In this document: one piece after another, positions 32,910-44,619 of the stretch
Layout: each line of letters starts with the position of its first letter
How positions within the stretch are numbered: the stretch's first letter is position 1
Assembly: GCA_030549495.1 (NCBI GenBank)
Contig: JAUIRK010000110.1
Location: 310,001-374,000, forward strand
Source of the DNA: Nectonema munidae
Lineage: Eukaryota > Nematomorpha > Nectonematoida > Nectonematidae
Length of the DNA stretch: 64,000 bases
Reading direction: 5' to 3'
Program-made: the position numbers and the translations under genes
Notes under the pieces: generated by a model
What the model saw: the letters and a program-made list of their open reading frames with translations, nothing else
What the model was told of the DNA's origin: nothing
The model's database searches: none

Positions 32910-34238
32910 TTCTAGGTTACGATCATTCTAGGTCCTGTTAAAGATGATTGTTACTCCCATGATTCTAGGTCATGTTAAAGATCATTGGTACCCCCGTGAT
33001 TCTAAGTCCTGTTAAAGATCATTGTTACTCCCATGATTCTAGGTCCTGTTAAATATCATTGGTACCAGGGCCGGTTTCAAGCCGATTTGACCGATGTTAT
33101 CAAATTGGGCCCCGCGCCTGTGTGCCTTTTTCTGTATTATATGACGTACAAAATACTACCTAAAACGTAAAATGAAAAGTGAGATAATTTTTCTCATAAT
33201 ATTAATTCATTATGTATGATGAATTTTGTAAATTATCGTTATGTCACCACCTTTAGCAATGACGGATTTTTTCACTTTTAAAGGCTACGTGGAAAAAATG
33301 GCGTATTTTTTTCTTCCTTTTTAAACTTTTAAGTTTTCTACCTCTTCAAATTTCAAAAAAGAAATTTTTCCTCTAAATTTTTAAAAATGTTTTTAAAATC
33401 GCATGGAAAAAAAATATTTACACACAGCCAACCAAAATCTATAAATTTATGTTCTAAAATTTAGTTTTTTATTACTTGAAGTCTTAGAAGGTTTTTAAAA
33501 AAACTACATTTTTAGAATTATATCTCGAAACATATTTGAAAAGATTTTGCTAATAAAAAAGCTAGAAGAATCTTTTTCTAAAGGAGTATATGTAATTGCC
33601 TAGTTTGCCTCTCTTAATGTTAAAAGTAAAGCAGTAAAAGTATCCATAGTGCCTTTTACTTTTTTTATATCAAACATTAAAAGTTTTTATGTGTTTTTTT
33701 ATATTAAATATAAACACCGATAAATTTTACTATGTAGAGTCGGGGCCCCTCTATTAGATTTCTAATTGGGCCCCGTGATTCTAGGTCCTGTTAAAGATCA
33801 TTGGTACCCTCGTGATTCTAGGTCCTGTTAAGGATCATTTATACCCCAGTTATACTAGGTCGTGAAAAAGATCATTTGTATCCCTGTAATTCTAGGTCCT
33901 GTGAAAGATATTTGGTAGCTCCATGATTCTAGGTCATGTTAAAGATCATTGGTACCCTCGTGATTCTAAGTCCTGTTAAAGATCATTGGTACCCCCGTGA
34001 TTCTATGTCCTATGAAAGATAATTGGTAGCTCCATGATTCTAGGTCCTGTTAAAGATCATTTGTATCCCGGTGTTTCAAGTTCTGTTAAAGATCATTGGT
34101 ACCTTCGTGATTCTAGGTCCACTTAAAGATCATTTGTACCCCGGTTATTCTAGGTCGTGAAAAGGATCATTTGTATCCCCGTAATTCTAGGTCCTGTGAA
34201 AGATCATTGGTAGTTCTGTGATTCTAGGTCCTGTTATT
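32910..34238. repeat. 37-bp tandem array, split by an insertion
   Basis: The unit runs GATTCTAGGTCCTGTTAAAG then ATCATTGGTACCCCCGT (37 bp). About four units stand at 32,910-33,066 and about twelve at 33,774-34,238. Units differ by a few bases (for example GGTCGTGAAAAAG or TGGTAGCTCC variants), and variants occur in a repeating order, suggesting higher-order amplification. No coding potential. Confidence 0.9.
33067..33773. mobile_element. About 700-bp non-coding insertion in the 37-bp array
   Basis: The array is cut inside one unit, after GGTACC, and resumes with CCCCGTGATTCT. The insert starts AGGGCCGGTTTCAAGCC and ends CTAATTGGG, with GC-rich termini and an AT-rich, non-coding interior. AATTGGGCCCCG occurs near both its ends and CGGGGCCCC near the right end. 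GGGCCGG-type ends are common in non-autonomous DNA transposons, but I could not define proper inverted repeats or the target duplication. Confidence 0.6.
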
Positions 34239-34239
34239 C

Positions 34240-35150
34240 TTAATCTTCTTATAATCAAAATAGATAGAAGTTAAAAAGTTAAAAGATTTATTACTGATAA
34301 AAAAATAAAATAGAATAAATGGAGAGGCCTTCTAAATTCTAACTTTGAAAAGGTTACGTGTCAATATATATATCATAACGCAGTGAAATTTCAGGTTCAA
34401 ATGTTAGTAATGTAATTTCACACGTTTTTACACCTCATCATTTCACTGAAAAAGAAAATTAACGATTAAAAATAGTTAAAAGTAAGTTCATATGTTTTTG
34501 CAAATGAGTGGCTTTTGCGTGGCCTCAATTATGAAAAGAATATAAACAACCAATTTTGAATCCAAATTTCATAACTACAATGAAAATTTGTCTTGTAATT
34601 TTGACTTCATTGGGAATTTTAATCAGTATTCAATCCCAAAATTTGTATTGAATGAGACGTAGAATAACTATTTTTAAAAACTAATATTTATCTAAAAATA
34701 GATTGCATATTCAAATTCGATATAAAATTTGCAACATTTTGACCTATCACACGCCATATTTGGATTTGATTTTGGGGAAATACGCGTATTATCTCTGTGT
34801 ACTACACCCGATAATAACAACTTGGTTAAAAGCTAGGTAACGCAAGTTGTAATGAAGTGAACTTAGCAACGCACGACTCGCATTTGAATGTCAACAAAGA
34901 ACACGCAAAGATTGAAAATAAACAAAGGAGGCATATTAAAATGATTTTTAAATTTCTATGCCTTTTTTAAAATAATACAAAAAGAGGATGATAATTTAAT
35001 TTTACCTCCCTAAATTAGTGATGTAGGAATGGGTTGAGAGAATTTCTAAAATGGGTCAAAGAAGTAAATCACAGGGAGGCAAAATACCGGCAAACAAAAG
35101 AGAAAAGTTATCCTAGCTGACTACCCATATACAATAGCCCCGAGCAAAAG
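34240..35150. other. Intergenic, nothing recognised
   Basis: No ORF, RNA or repeat recognised; the segment from 34,760 on is slightly GC-richer. Confidence 0.4.
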
Positions 35151-35700
35151 GGGATTCTGCGTTCTGCGATATAGTTCTGTTTTTTTCTGAGTTCTAGATC
35201 CGCCTACTTAAATTTAGGATTGGCACAAGGTATAAGTCCCAAAACAGTTTCATGTTACGAGCCAGGTTAGGCATAGTCGGTAGACCGCCTATACATTCCA
35301 ATTTTAAAACATATATCCTAAGGACAACATTTAGAGATGGAGTCAAATTCCAGGGGTAGATTGTTCTTAAACTAGCATGCCCTAAATAATGTATATCTTT
35401 CTTAACCCCTATAACATGTATCAAATATCATTTATTAATAATATATAAGATTTTGCATGCCTTCTAACGCTTCTATTTTTGTAGCATATACCTTTTATAA
35501 TCATATTCTTTTATTTAGGAACAAGCTACATTCCGTCGTGCCGGTTTTTTATCCTGATTTTCTTCCTCCGAAGAATTCAAAGGTTTTACGGTTAGGTAGT
35601 GCTCTGGCGACCCGATTCTACGTGGTTAGTAATCAAGCTATCACTAGACATTAAGTTTGTTTCCCAAATTGGGAGCGTTCGCGTTAGGATAGTATCGATC
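35150..35700. other. GC-richer, coding-like segment of unknown origin
   Basis: This segment is less AT-rich than both flanks and has overlapping ORFs on both strands (35,194-35,424 minus, 35,457-35,654 plus). Readable pieces on the + strand include AYLNLGLAQGISPKTVS and NKLHSVVPVFYPDFLPP. I recognise no family. It ends where the tandem CCTGTATACTACGATGATTC repeats begin, so it may be the flank or a passenger of the palindromic repeat. Confidence 0.3.
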
Positions 35701-35759
35701 ACTCAGCTGTATTTATATATTTGTAACATAAATTCTTGTAAAATAATATATATATATAT

Positions 35760-37170
35760 CTCTAACCTGTATACTACGATGATTCATCTCTAACCTGTAT
35801 ACTACGATGATTCATCTGTTCACATTCTGCTAGATGTAAGATTTGATATACCTCATTCGGGGAGACGATGCTACATAAGTTATTACCTATATACATTATA
35901 CCTGTATACTACGATGGTTCATCTCCAACCTGTATACCGCGATAATTCATATCAAAGAATCGAAAAATATTTTTTAAAAAATCAAAAAATATCAAACTTT
36001 CTGTTCATATTTTGCTACCTCATACGATGTTACAAAAGTTATTACCTATACTTTGCAATTTGCACGATTTTAAATATTATATTTGTCAAATAATCAAAAT
36101 AAAATTCTGTAATCAAAGAATCGAAAAATATTCTTTAAAAAATCAAAAAATATCAAAGTTTCTGTTCATATTTTGCTACCTCATACGATGTTACAAAAGT
36201 TATTACCTATACTTTGCAATTTGAACAATTTTAAATATTATATTTGTCGAATAATCAAAGAATCGAAAAATGTTAAAATCAAAAAATATTTATTATCGAA
36301 TAATCAAAGAATCGAAAAATGTTCAAATCAAAAAATATTTATTCTTTTTAAATATATCGTTGGCTCCCCTTACTTTTAAAATTGAAAGATAAACCTAGTC
36401 TTTAATAATTAATTTTTATCAAATTATGCACATACGTAACTAAAAGTAAGGGGAGCCAACGATATATTTAAAAAGAATAAATATTTTTTGATTTGAACAT
36501 TTTTCGATTCTTTGATTATTCGACAAATATAATATTTAAAATCGTTCAAATTGCAAAGTATAGGTAATAACTTTTGTAACATCGTATGAGGTAGCAAAAT
36601 ATGAACAGAAAGTTTGATATTTTTTGATTTTTTAAAGAATATTTTTCGATTCTTTGATTACAGAATTTTATTTTGATTATTTGACAAATATAATATTTAA
36701 AATCGTGCAAATTGCAAAGTATAGGTAATAACTTTTGTAACATCGTATGAGGTAGCAAAATATGAACAGAAAGTTTGATATTTTTTGATTTTTTAAAAAA
36801 TATTTTTCGATTCTTTGATATGAATTATCGCGGTATACAGGTTGGAGATGAACCATCGTAGTATACAGGTATAATGTATATAGGTAATAACTTATGTAGC
36901 ATCGTCTCCCCGAATGAGGTATATCAAATCTTACATCTAGCAGAATGTGAACAGAAAGTTGAACATTGTCTCCCTTGTTATTTGTACATGGAATAGAAAC
37001 CATCGTAGTATACAGGTTGAAGATGAATCATCGTAGTATACAGGTTAGAGATGAATCATCGTAGTATACAGGTTAGAGATGAATCATTGTAGTATATAGT
37101 TTGGAGTTGAATCATCGTAGAATACAGGTTGGAGAAGAATCATCGTAATATACGGGTTGGAGATAACACG
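35760..37170. repeat. Long palindrome with internal tandem repeats
   Basis: The arms 35,818-36,379 and 36,442-36,955 are near-identical reverse complements, separated by only 62 bp. The inner ends both carry GGCTCCCCTTAC and its complement. The left arm has one extra copy of a roughly 50-bp segment around 36,250-36,310. Each arm holds two tandem copies of a 150-160 bp unit (TCAAAGAATCGAAAAATATT ... TTTGCAATTTG). Outside the arms both sides have 27-bp minisatellite units (CCTGTATACTACGATGATTC ATCTCTAA): two to three on the left and six to seven on the right (36,988-37,165). A further diverged unit copy lies at 37,293-37,440. Mirror ORFs of 70 codons on opposite strands are a by-product. Confidence 0.9.
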
Positions 37171-37439
37171 CAAGTTGTCTACCCGCGTTCAACCGTACAG
37201 GTTATGAGAATATATCATTACATATTAGAGAAGAGTTTTCTAAACTCTTTATACTGAAAAAATATTTCTTCAAATATATTAGTTTTGTTTAAAATACCTA
37301 TACTTTGCAATTTGGACTATTTGATAAATATTATATTTGTCAAATAATCAAAATAAAATTCTGTGATCAAAGAATCGAAAAATATTCTTTAAAAAATCTA
37401 AAAATATCAAACTTTCTGTTCATATTTTGCTACCTCATA

Positions 37440-39425
37440 GCTTCAATACTTATTGAGAAAAATTGATTAAAACACATATTTTGATCTATTTATTTTCTCT
37501 TTAGAAATTTATATGCAGTAAACAATAATAAAAATAATATTTATCCAAAACATATTTTTTTCGAATCAAAGTGTAAATCAAACCCGCACTTAAATTTTGG
37601 ATGATTATTCAAAAGAAGTAAAAAACTAATGTTAATTTATAAAAAACCAAAAACTAAAATGATTTTATAAAAATCTAAAAATAAATAGTGGACTACGATT
37701 ATCTAACAAAACTTGTACATTCGATCTACATTTTTAACTTCAAAAATAATTTTAAATTTATTAGAAAAACATTATACTGACCAATAAAAAAAACGAAGGT
37801 TAATTTATAAAAAAAATGGAAAAACTAATACTATTTTATAAAAATCTACAAATAAATTTAGATTCTGAGAGTAGAGTCGCTTTATAATTGTGCTGAAAAT
37901 TGTCACATAATATAGGTAAAAATTTGCCCTATATTAAGGAGCTTTAGTTTAAAATACATCCCTTATCTGCTAATTAATGGTATGAAGCCCATGGAAAATA
38001 AAAACAGTAAAATGGTATTTCTTAAGGACTTATGATATAAGTAATGTATTCTGAAAGCCCATAAAAATGCTTTAATTTGGTATATCGCATGATGCATTTT
38101 GTTAAGAAATGTGAAAGTTATAAGCGTTTTAATATTTGACTAAGATTTAAGATGGAACACTACAAATAAACTAAGCGTACACTAGCCCGATAAAATAAAC
38201 CACACACGCGTGCTAAAGATGTGGTGTAGCGTATGCGAGATAAGAATTCACTGCGCTCACAAACGCGTAATGCAACATGTGTTAATCTTTCTTCGCATAA
38301 TTATGCTCTAAAATCAATCAATAATGTGATTTATTATTCGCACAATGTCGGTATAAATATAACGAATGCCCTTCGTTAAAAATTAGAAAGGTTGTATCTA
38401 AACTAAATAAAAGTAGACTACGATTATCCAACAAAACTCTTACATTTAATCGACATTTTTCACTTGAAAAAAAATTTAAAATTTATTAGAAAAATATTAT
38501 ACTGACCTCTACTGACCCATAAAAAGTAAAAAATATATATTAATTTTCGACAGTTTTATTTAACTATGACATTTTAAAATGTTAAAACCCATATTCTACC
38601 TTTGTGAATATAAAATTTTGAAGAAATAATATATAAACTCATCACGTTAATTATTGGTATTTTTTGAAACTAGATAAAAGTTGACTGACCTCACATAAAA
38701 GCGGATTTTGAAAAAATAAAAATATATTTATTTGTAAAACCTAGCGTATTTTAGCCACAAAGAGTATAGCTTCAAATCTTGTACATTCGATCAACATTTT
38801 TCACTTCAAAAATATTTTTAAATTTATTAGAAAAACATTATACTGACCTATACTACTGACCCATAAAAAGTAAAAAATATATATTAATTTTCGACAGTTT
38901 TCTTTAACTATGAAATTTTAAAATGTGAAAAATCATATTTTACCTTTGTGAATATAAAATATTCAAAAAATATTTTATAAATTAAGAACGTTAATTATTA
39001 TTGGTATTTTTTGAAACTAGATAAAACTTTACTGACTTCACATAAAAGCAGATTTTGGAAAAATGAAAATATATTTATTTGTATAACCTAGCCTATGTTA
39101 ACCATAAAGAGTATACCTTTCCAATGACACCATTTTCATTTAATTTTTTTTTAAAAAAGACACATTATGCTTAAACAAAAAGGTGGTCCGTAATTTTTTC
39201 AAAAATTTAGACAAAATTTTTCGAAGTAATGTCCATTTATTAAAATTTTTAAAACTTTTGCAAAAATAAATTATTCTAGATTATGTAGCAAACGATAAGC
39301 TTTCTAATGATATATATATCATGAAAAAGAAATATTGAAAAACAGTTTAATTCTTTCTTCAAATCAAACAAGTAAAAATTTCCAAAAAGTAGTATTGGTA
39401 GTAGTAGTAGTAGTATTATTATTAT
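37440..39425. repeat. Dispersed repeat block, first copy
   Basis: Several sentences of sequence recur here and in 40,062-41,213. CACTAGCCCGATAAAATAAA followed by AACGCGTAATGCAACATG and TAAATATAACGAATGCCCTT lies at 38,180-38,400. AAAAACATTATACTGACC occurs at 37,768, 38,492 and 38,840. TTGACTGACCTCACATAAAAG occurs at 38,680 and in the second block. So an about 2 kb unit was duplicated with internal rearrangement. Non-coding; satellite-like or a non-autonomous element. Confidence 0.75.
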
Positions 39426-39429
39426 TATA

Positions 39430-39921
39430 TATTACATAAACATTTCAACCAATCATATAGTTTTTATGAAATAAAACTGCAATTTCAAAGTTAAATTTTT
39501 TGAACTTTTAGGTAGAATTTTTGAAATGTGGCTTTAAATATGTATGTAAAATATTTTTTGAAAATTTTTATTTTAAGTATATTTTTTAAGCATTTTACTA
39601 TTTACACATTTAAATATATAATAAGGCTGGCAAGTTTTGCGAGTTGTCTCCCCGGAGGTCTTGCCAGACCTCTGATATTACATATTTCAACCAATCATAT
39701 AGTTTTTATGAAATAAAACTGCAATTTCAAAGTTAAATTTTTTGAACTTTTAGGTAGAATTTTTGAAATGTGGCTTTCAATATGTATGTAAAATATTTTT
39801 TGAAAATTTTTATTTTAAGTATATTTTTTAAGCATTTTACGATTTACACATTTAAATATATAATAAGGCGGGCAAGTTTTGCGAGTTGTCTCCCCGGAGG
39901 TCTTGCCAGACCTCTGATAAC
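39430..39921. repeat. Two tandem 246-bp units, nearly identical
   Basis: Units 39,430-39,675 and 39,676-39,921 run from ATTTCAACCAATCATATAG to CTTGCCAGACCTCTGATA and differ by only a few bases. Each ends with a GC-rich tail that can form nested hairpins: GGCAAG...CTTGCC, and AGGTCT-TGCC-AGACCT. A third, diverged copy stands at 40,971-41,213. Confidence 0.9.
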
Positions 39922-39939
39922 AGGTATAGCTATTCTTTT

Positions 39940-40050
39940 GTAACAAGGGCCGGTAGGCGTTTAGTGGGATGGAAAGTCCAGATAGACCTGGACTCAGCAT
40001 TCCGGGCGGGCCACGATATCCGAAAGGAATGGTGCGAATGTCACAAACAA
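39940..40050 (+). other. GC-rich, hairpin-rich island between repeat copies
   Basis: About 110 bp of near 50% GC in very AT-rich repeats. It contains the perfect stem AGTCCAG-ATAGAC-CTGGACT, then GCATTCC paired with GGAATGGTGC around GGGCGGGCCACGATATCCG. GGGATG just upstream can also pair with CATTCC. TAGGCGTTTAGTGGG and GGTGCGAATG faintly recall RNA polymerase III A and B boxes. It may be a structured RNA or the GC-rich end of a mobile element. It is present only before the second repeat block. Confidence 0.4.
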
Positions 40051-40061
40051 CTTAACTGACT

Positions 40062-41213
40062 AACTAGCCCGATAAAATAAAACAAACAAGCGTGCTTAAA
40101 GATGTGGTGAAGAAATCACTGAATCACTGCGCTTACGAACGCGTAATGCAACATGTGTTAATCTTTCTTCGCATAGTTATGCGCTAGAATCAATAACAAA
40201 CCTGATAGTAGTGGAATGTGATTTATTCTTCGCACACTGTCGGTATAAATATAACGAATGCCCTTCGTTAAAAATCAGAAAGGTGGTATCTAAACTAAAA
40301 AATAGTTTCGAAATAAAAGTGGACTACGATTAATCAACACAACTTTTAGATTCGATCGACATTTTTCACTTCAAAAAGTAATTTAAAATGTATTAGAAAA
40401 ACATTATACTGACCCCTAAAAAGTAAAAAATATATATTTATTTTCTACAGTGATTCTTTAACTATGACATTTTTAAATGGAAAAAACTATTTCTACCTTT
40501 GTTAATATGAAATATTGAAAAAAGTATATAAACTACACCACGTTAATTTATTTGTATTTTTTCGAAATAGATAAAAGTTGACTGACCTCACATAAAAGCA
40601 GATTTTGCAAAAGGGGGAATTTTTTTTGTAAAACCTAGCCTATGTTAAGCACAAAGATTATAGCTCTTTCCAATCATTTCCAATAAATATTTTTGTTTAA
40701 ATCTTCACACCATGCTTTTGACAAAAAGTGGTTCCTTTTTTTTACTAAAATTTAGACCAAATTTTTCAAAGTAAAGTCCAGTTAAAAAAATTAAAAAGCT
40801 TTTGCAAAAATACATTATTCTACCGTATACAGCAAACGATAAGCTTCCAAATGATATATATAATATATATATATATATATCATGAAAAAGAAATATTGAA
40901 AAACAGTTTAATTCTTTCTGCAAATAAAATAAGTAAAAATTTCCAAAAAAAAATCGTCATATTATTATATGACAATATAAACATTTCAACCAATCATATT
41001 GTTTTCATGAAATAAAACCGCAATTTTAAAGTTAAGTGGTTTGAACTTTTGTGTAGAATTTTTGAAATGTTGCTTTCAATATGTGTGTAAAATATTTTTT
41101 GAAAATTTTCATTTTAAATATGTTTTTTAGCATTTTACGATTTACACATTTAAATATATAATAAGGTCTGGCAAGTTGCATCTCCGGAGCTCTTGCCAAA
41201 CCTCTGATATCTC
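40062..41213. repeat. Dispersed repeat block, second copy
   Basis: It starts with TAGCCCGATAAAATAAA and repeats, with about 10-15% difference by eye, the order of landmarks seen at 38,180-39,675: AACGCGTAATGCAACATG, ATAACGAATGCCCTTCG, the ACATTATACTGACC segment, TTGACTGACCTCACATAAAAG, an AT microsatellite near 40,860, and a diverged 246-bp unit ending CTTGCCAAACCTCTGATA. Confidence 0.8.
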
Positions 41214-41219
41214 TCAAAA

Positions 41220-42750
41220 TATATTTGGAATTTAATCCGAATCAATGTACGAGACTGCTTATTTGAAGATACTTCATCCGATGCATTTATTTCCCTTTGA
41301 AGATCCTTGAAGCAAGATAACTTCGAAATATCCTTTTTTTGTGTCTTTATTTCTTAATTCATTCCTTTGTCTAAATAAATTTATTTATATTCCTTTTTTA
41401 TGAAAATCAGTCAAACCTGACAAAAAATAATTTAAATACAGCCCATGTCAAAATTAAAATTTTTATAAAAAGTTTTTTATTTCAAGTATGTAGAATTTAA
41501 TGGTCATTTTCATTTTTTTTATGAAATCAATAAAACCTGTCAAAGAAATCGATTAAACCTGTAAATTGTCAAATTTATAAACTTAAAAATAATATCTACT
41601 TGCAGTATTGCTCTGGTAATTATTTTCTTAATTTATATTACAAATTTATTTTTTTCAATGTGTGTTTGAAAAAACTTTTCTAAGTGTTTACATCGAACAG
41701 ATATTTTCCTCTCTCAAAGTATTCTGATTAAAGAATCTTCCTGATGATCTTAGGCTTTTTTTAAATCAGTATCGTATATTTTATTATCAGGTGATATGAA
41801 GAGATATTCAGCCAATCCCATTTCTAAGGTTTTTTTCTGATGAATCATTCGTGATGTTCATTGTTCAATTACAAAAAATTGTCCACCCTTCTTGCTCTAA
41901 AAGATTCTCTCTTTCACAAATGGACAAATTCAATTTAAACATTCTCATATTGGCATCTGTACCATTTTTGATAACTCTGACCCTTTCTAAATTTTTAGAA
42001 TTCCTACCCATCTGTTGTGATAAAAGCGATACAAAATAAACTCTTTATTTAGCACACTGAAATGTAGTTGGTATAAAAGTGCAAAAGAAAGAAGTGAAAT
42101 GTCTTACTAACATCAGGAGTGAGAAAACGAGCAACAACGAACAGGACAAGAGGGTGAAAAAAGAGATAGAAAATGAGTGCAATGTATATTAACATGGTTT
42201 GTGTGATTGAAGTTAATGGCAAGGTTTTTACAATTAAGCTCGAGTGATAAAATAAGTGGAGAGGAGATTTGATAATGGAAAAGGTGAAGTGATGATTGAA
42301 GGCTTGAATTATACTACACCATCCTAGCTAAATGTAATTTTAATCTTATAGATTTAAAAATTTTTCATTTGTAAAAGAGGAACTTCTTTTTCACAGTCAA
42401 AATATTTTTTGAAACATCTAATATTATATAATTAAACCACTTCCTAGTTCATTAGAACGTGGTAGATCTTCCATTTAGTCAAGATACATATTTTTTTAAT
42501 TATTTGTTTTGATCATATTTTCTCTTTTCAATTAGTTTTCAACTTGGTTCCTTCTCTCATACAAATTTTCAAAAGATTTTATAATACGTTTTGTTTTTTT
42601 TTAAATAAATATTTCATACTGAAGATGATTGAAGAAGATATTAAAAGTCAAAATATACAAAAAAAAATTTAACTGATTTTCAGGCATACATCACTAATTC
42701 AATTGCCACTTCACGATATTTTTTGAGCGTTGCAGAAATAAAATAAGCAT
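41220..42750. other. Intergenic, nothing recognised
   Basis: AT-rich DNA without recognisable genes. A purine-rich, slightly GC-richer stretch at 42,080-42,300 encodes nothing I recognise. Confidence 0.4.
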
Positions 42751-42756
42751 ATTCGA

Positions 42757-43440
42757 TTTGGTATAAAAACAGATATTTTATTTGAAAGAGATATTTTATT
42801 TTTTAAAAAATATTTTTGAAGACAGTATCTAGAAGTAAACCTAAAAATCTGAATGAAGCTTTCAGATATTTTAAAAACATAAATGCCAAAGCTGAGTCCA
42901 AAAATGAAACCAGCATTTTCCATTTGGTATAAAAACAGATATTTTATTTTAATTTCCAAAATATTTCTGTAGACATTAGACGTAAATCGAACATTTGATT
43001 GACATTTAGACATTTTAAAATCTCTAAACGCAAAAACTCATTTCAGAAATAAAACTAGCAGGGTTGATTTGGTATAAAAACATATCTTTCATGTAAAATT
43101 TGAATGAATGTTTTTGGAGATAGTTTTTAGAAGTAAACCACAAATTTGATTGACATAGACAGATATTTTTAAATCTCTAAATGCAAAAACTGATTTCAGA
43201 AATGAAACCAGATGATCGATTTGGTATAAAAACATATATTTCATGTAAAATTTGAATGAATGTTTTTGGAGACAATTTTTGAAGTAAACCACAAATTGGA
43301 TTAACACTTTTTTAAATCATAAATGTAAAAAATGAGTTTCAAAATGAAATCAGCATGACCTATTTTTTATAAAAACATAAATTTTATCTAAAATTTGAAG
43401 GAATATTTTATTAGATATATTTCTGATCAATCAAAATTTT
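42757..43440. repeat. 150-bp tandem array, about five units
   Basis: The landmark GATTTGGTATAAAAACA recurs at about 42,757, 42,922, 43,067, 43,218 and (diverged) 43,364, each followed by ATTTTA, a segment with TTTTTGAAGACA or GGAGACA, AAGTAAACC and AAAAACTCATTTCAGAAAT. Units are 145-165 bp and diverge gradually towards the right. Two minus-strand ORFs in it are repeat by-products. Confidence 0.85.
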
Positions 43441-43449
43441 GATTGACAT

Positions 43450-44600
43450 TTTCTAAAAAGTAGCCGTGATTATTGAAAAAATTAAATATATAAACTATTA
43501 TGCGTTCAAAACTGTATATATTTAAAAATTTTCAAGGGAGTATATAATATAGACCCTAAGTTATAAGGTCAACTATAGATAATGTCAAAATTTGTTGAAA
43601 AATTTCAATTTTTGATTTTGAATAACAGTTTTTGACATGAAAGGGTCATTCAACTACCATGGAAATGGTATGAAAGATGTAGCTAGAGGAAAAGTCACAA
43701 AATTTTAGAGAATATGTTTCAGCCAATTTTGTACAATTAATTTTTAAGTGAAGGGGAATGCGTTTTACGTCCCCAGTACTGAATGGGTTAAGGCATTTGC
43801 CGAATGGGAATTTTGTCTTGAGTACCGAATGACAAGAGCTCTTATCTTGTAAGATGATTGGCTCACGCTAAGATTTGCTGATTTATTTGAAATATGTGTG
43901 AATATTTTAACGTTATCACATGGTAGTGCATTTGTTTAAAGTGGCTTCTCAATTAATCGAGATCTATTTCAAAAGTGAACGAATTTTAACAATTATTGCT
44001 CGAAAGCCTTCTAAAATACGACTGAGAAAAAGTGTCGTGAGAAAATCTTTTTAAACATGTACTTACAGAGTAGGCCCGCTTTTTTATGTCAAAAAAGCTT
44101 GAAAGTAAATAAATGATTTATTCGTTGAATTTAAGTCAAAGTTGAGAACACTTTTCTATATTTTTCCAGCTTCTATTACTTTTATTACGCACAGCACACA
44201 TTGAATGCAAAATCGAAAAATGATTCCAAAAGGCTTCTACTCATGTCTCTTTCAGTAGTGCATGTTTCTAGAGTGAATGAGTACTGCCCTCTATAGACCA
44301 TCTTTCCTTATATATAAAAAGTGCGTAGTTAGTTGAAAGCACAAAAAAAAGAAGTCATTGGCTTTCTGAGAAATTTAGCAAAGCAGAAAACACTTTCAGA
44401 AAAGGGGACGGGTGAAAGTAAGTTAAATACCATTCTTGTGTTGCATTGTGATTGACAGGTTGCTCTGGGAAGAAGATAACGAATAGAAGGTGAGATAGTT
44501 GGAAGTAAGCTGTCGATCAAAGAAGTGTATGAATGGGAGGGGATAATAATCTCGTTAGTTGTGCCTCGTAGTTTGAAAAATACTTGCCTAATGACTCTAA
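43450..44600. other. Intergenic, no supported gene
   Basis: No repeat recognised. A 93-codon minus-strand ORF (44,329-44,610) is GC-richer than average but has no recognisable motif; I do not call it a gene. Confidence 0.4.
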
Positions 44601-44619
44601 TCATTCTCATTAGCAGTGA

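Noticed and set aside
36012-36758. Twin 70-codon ORFs on opposite strands
   Set aside because: They are mirror images created by the palindrome and its tandem units, with no recognisable protein motif.
39940-40050. Hammerhead ribozyme
   Set aside because: The sequence GGACTCAGC resembles the antisense of a hammerhead core, but the CUGAUGA and GAAA core elements are absent on both strands.
42711-43307. Two minus-strand ORFs in the 43 kb region
   Set aside because: They repeat with the 150-bp tandem array and reflect the repeat unit, not a gene.
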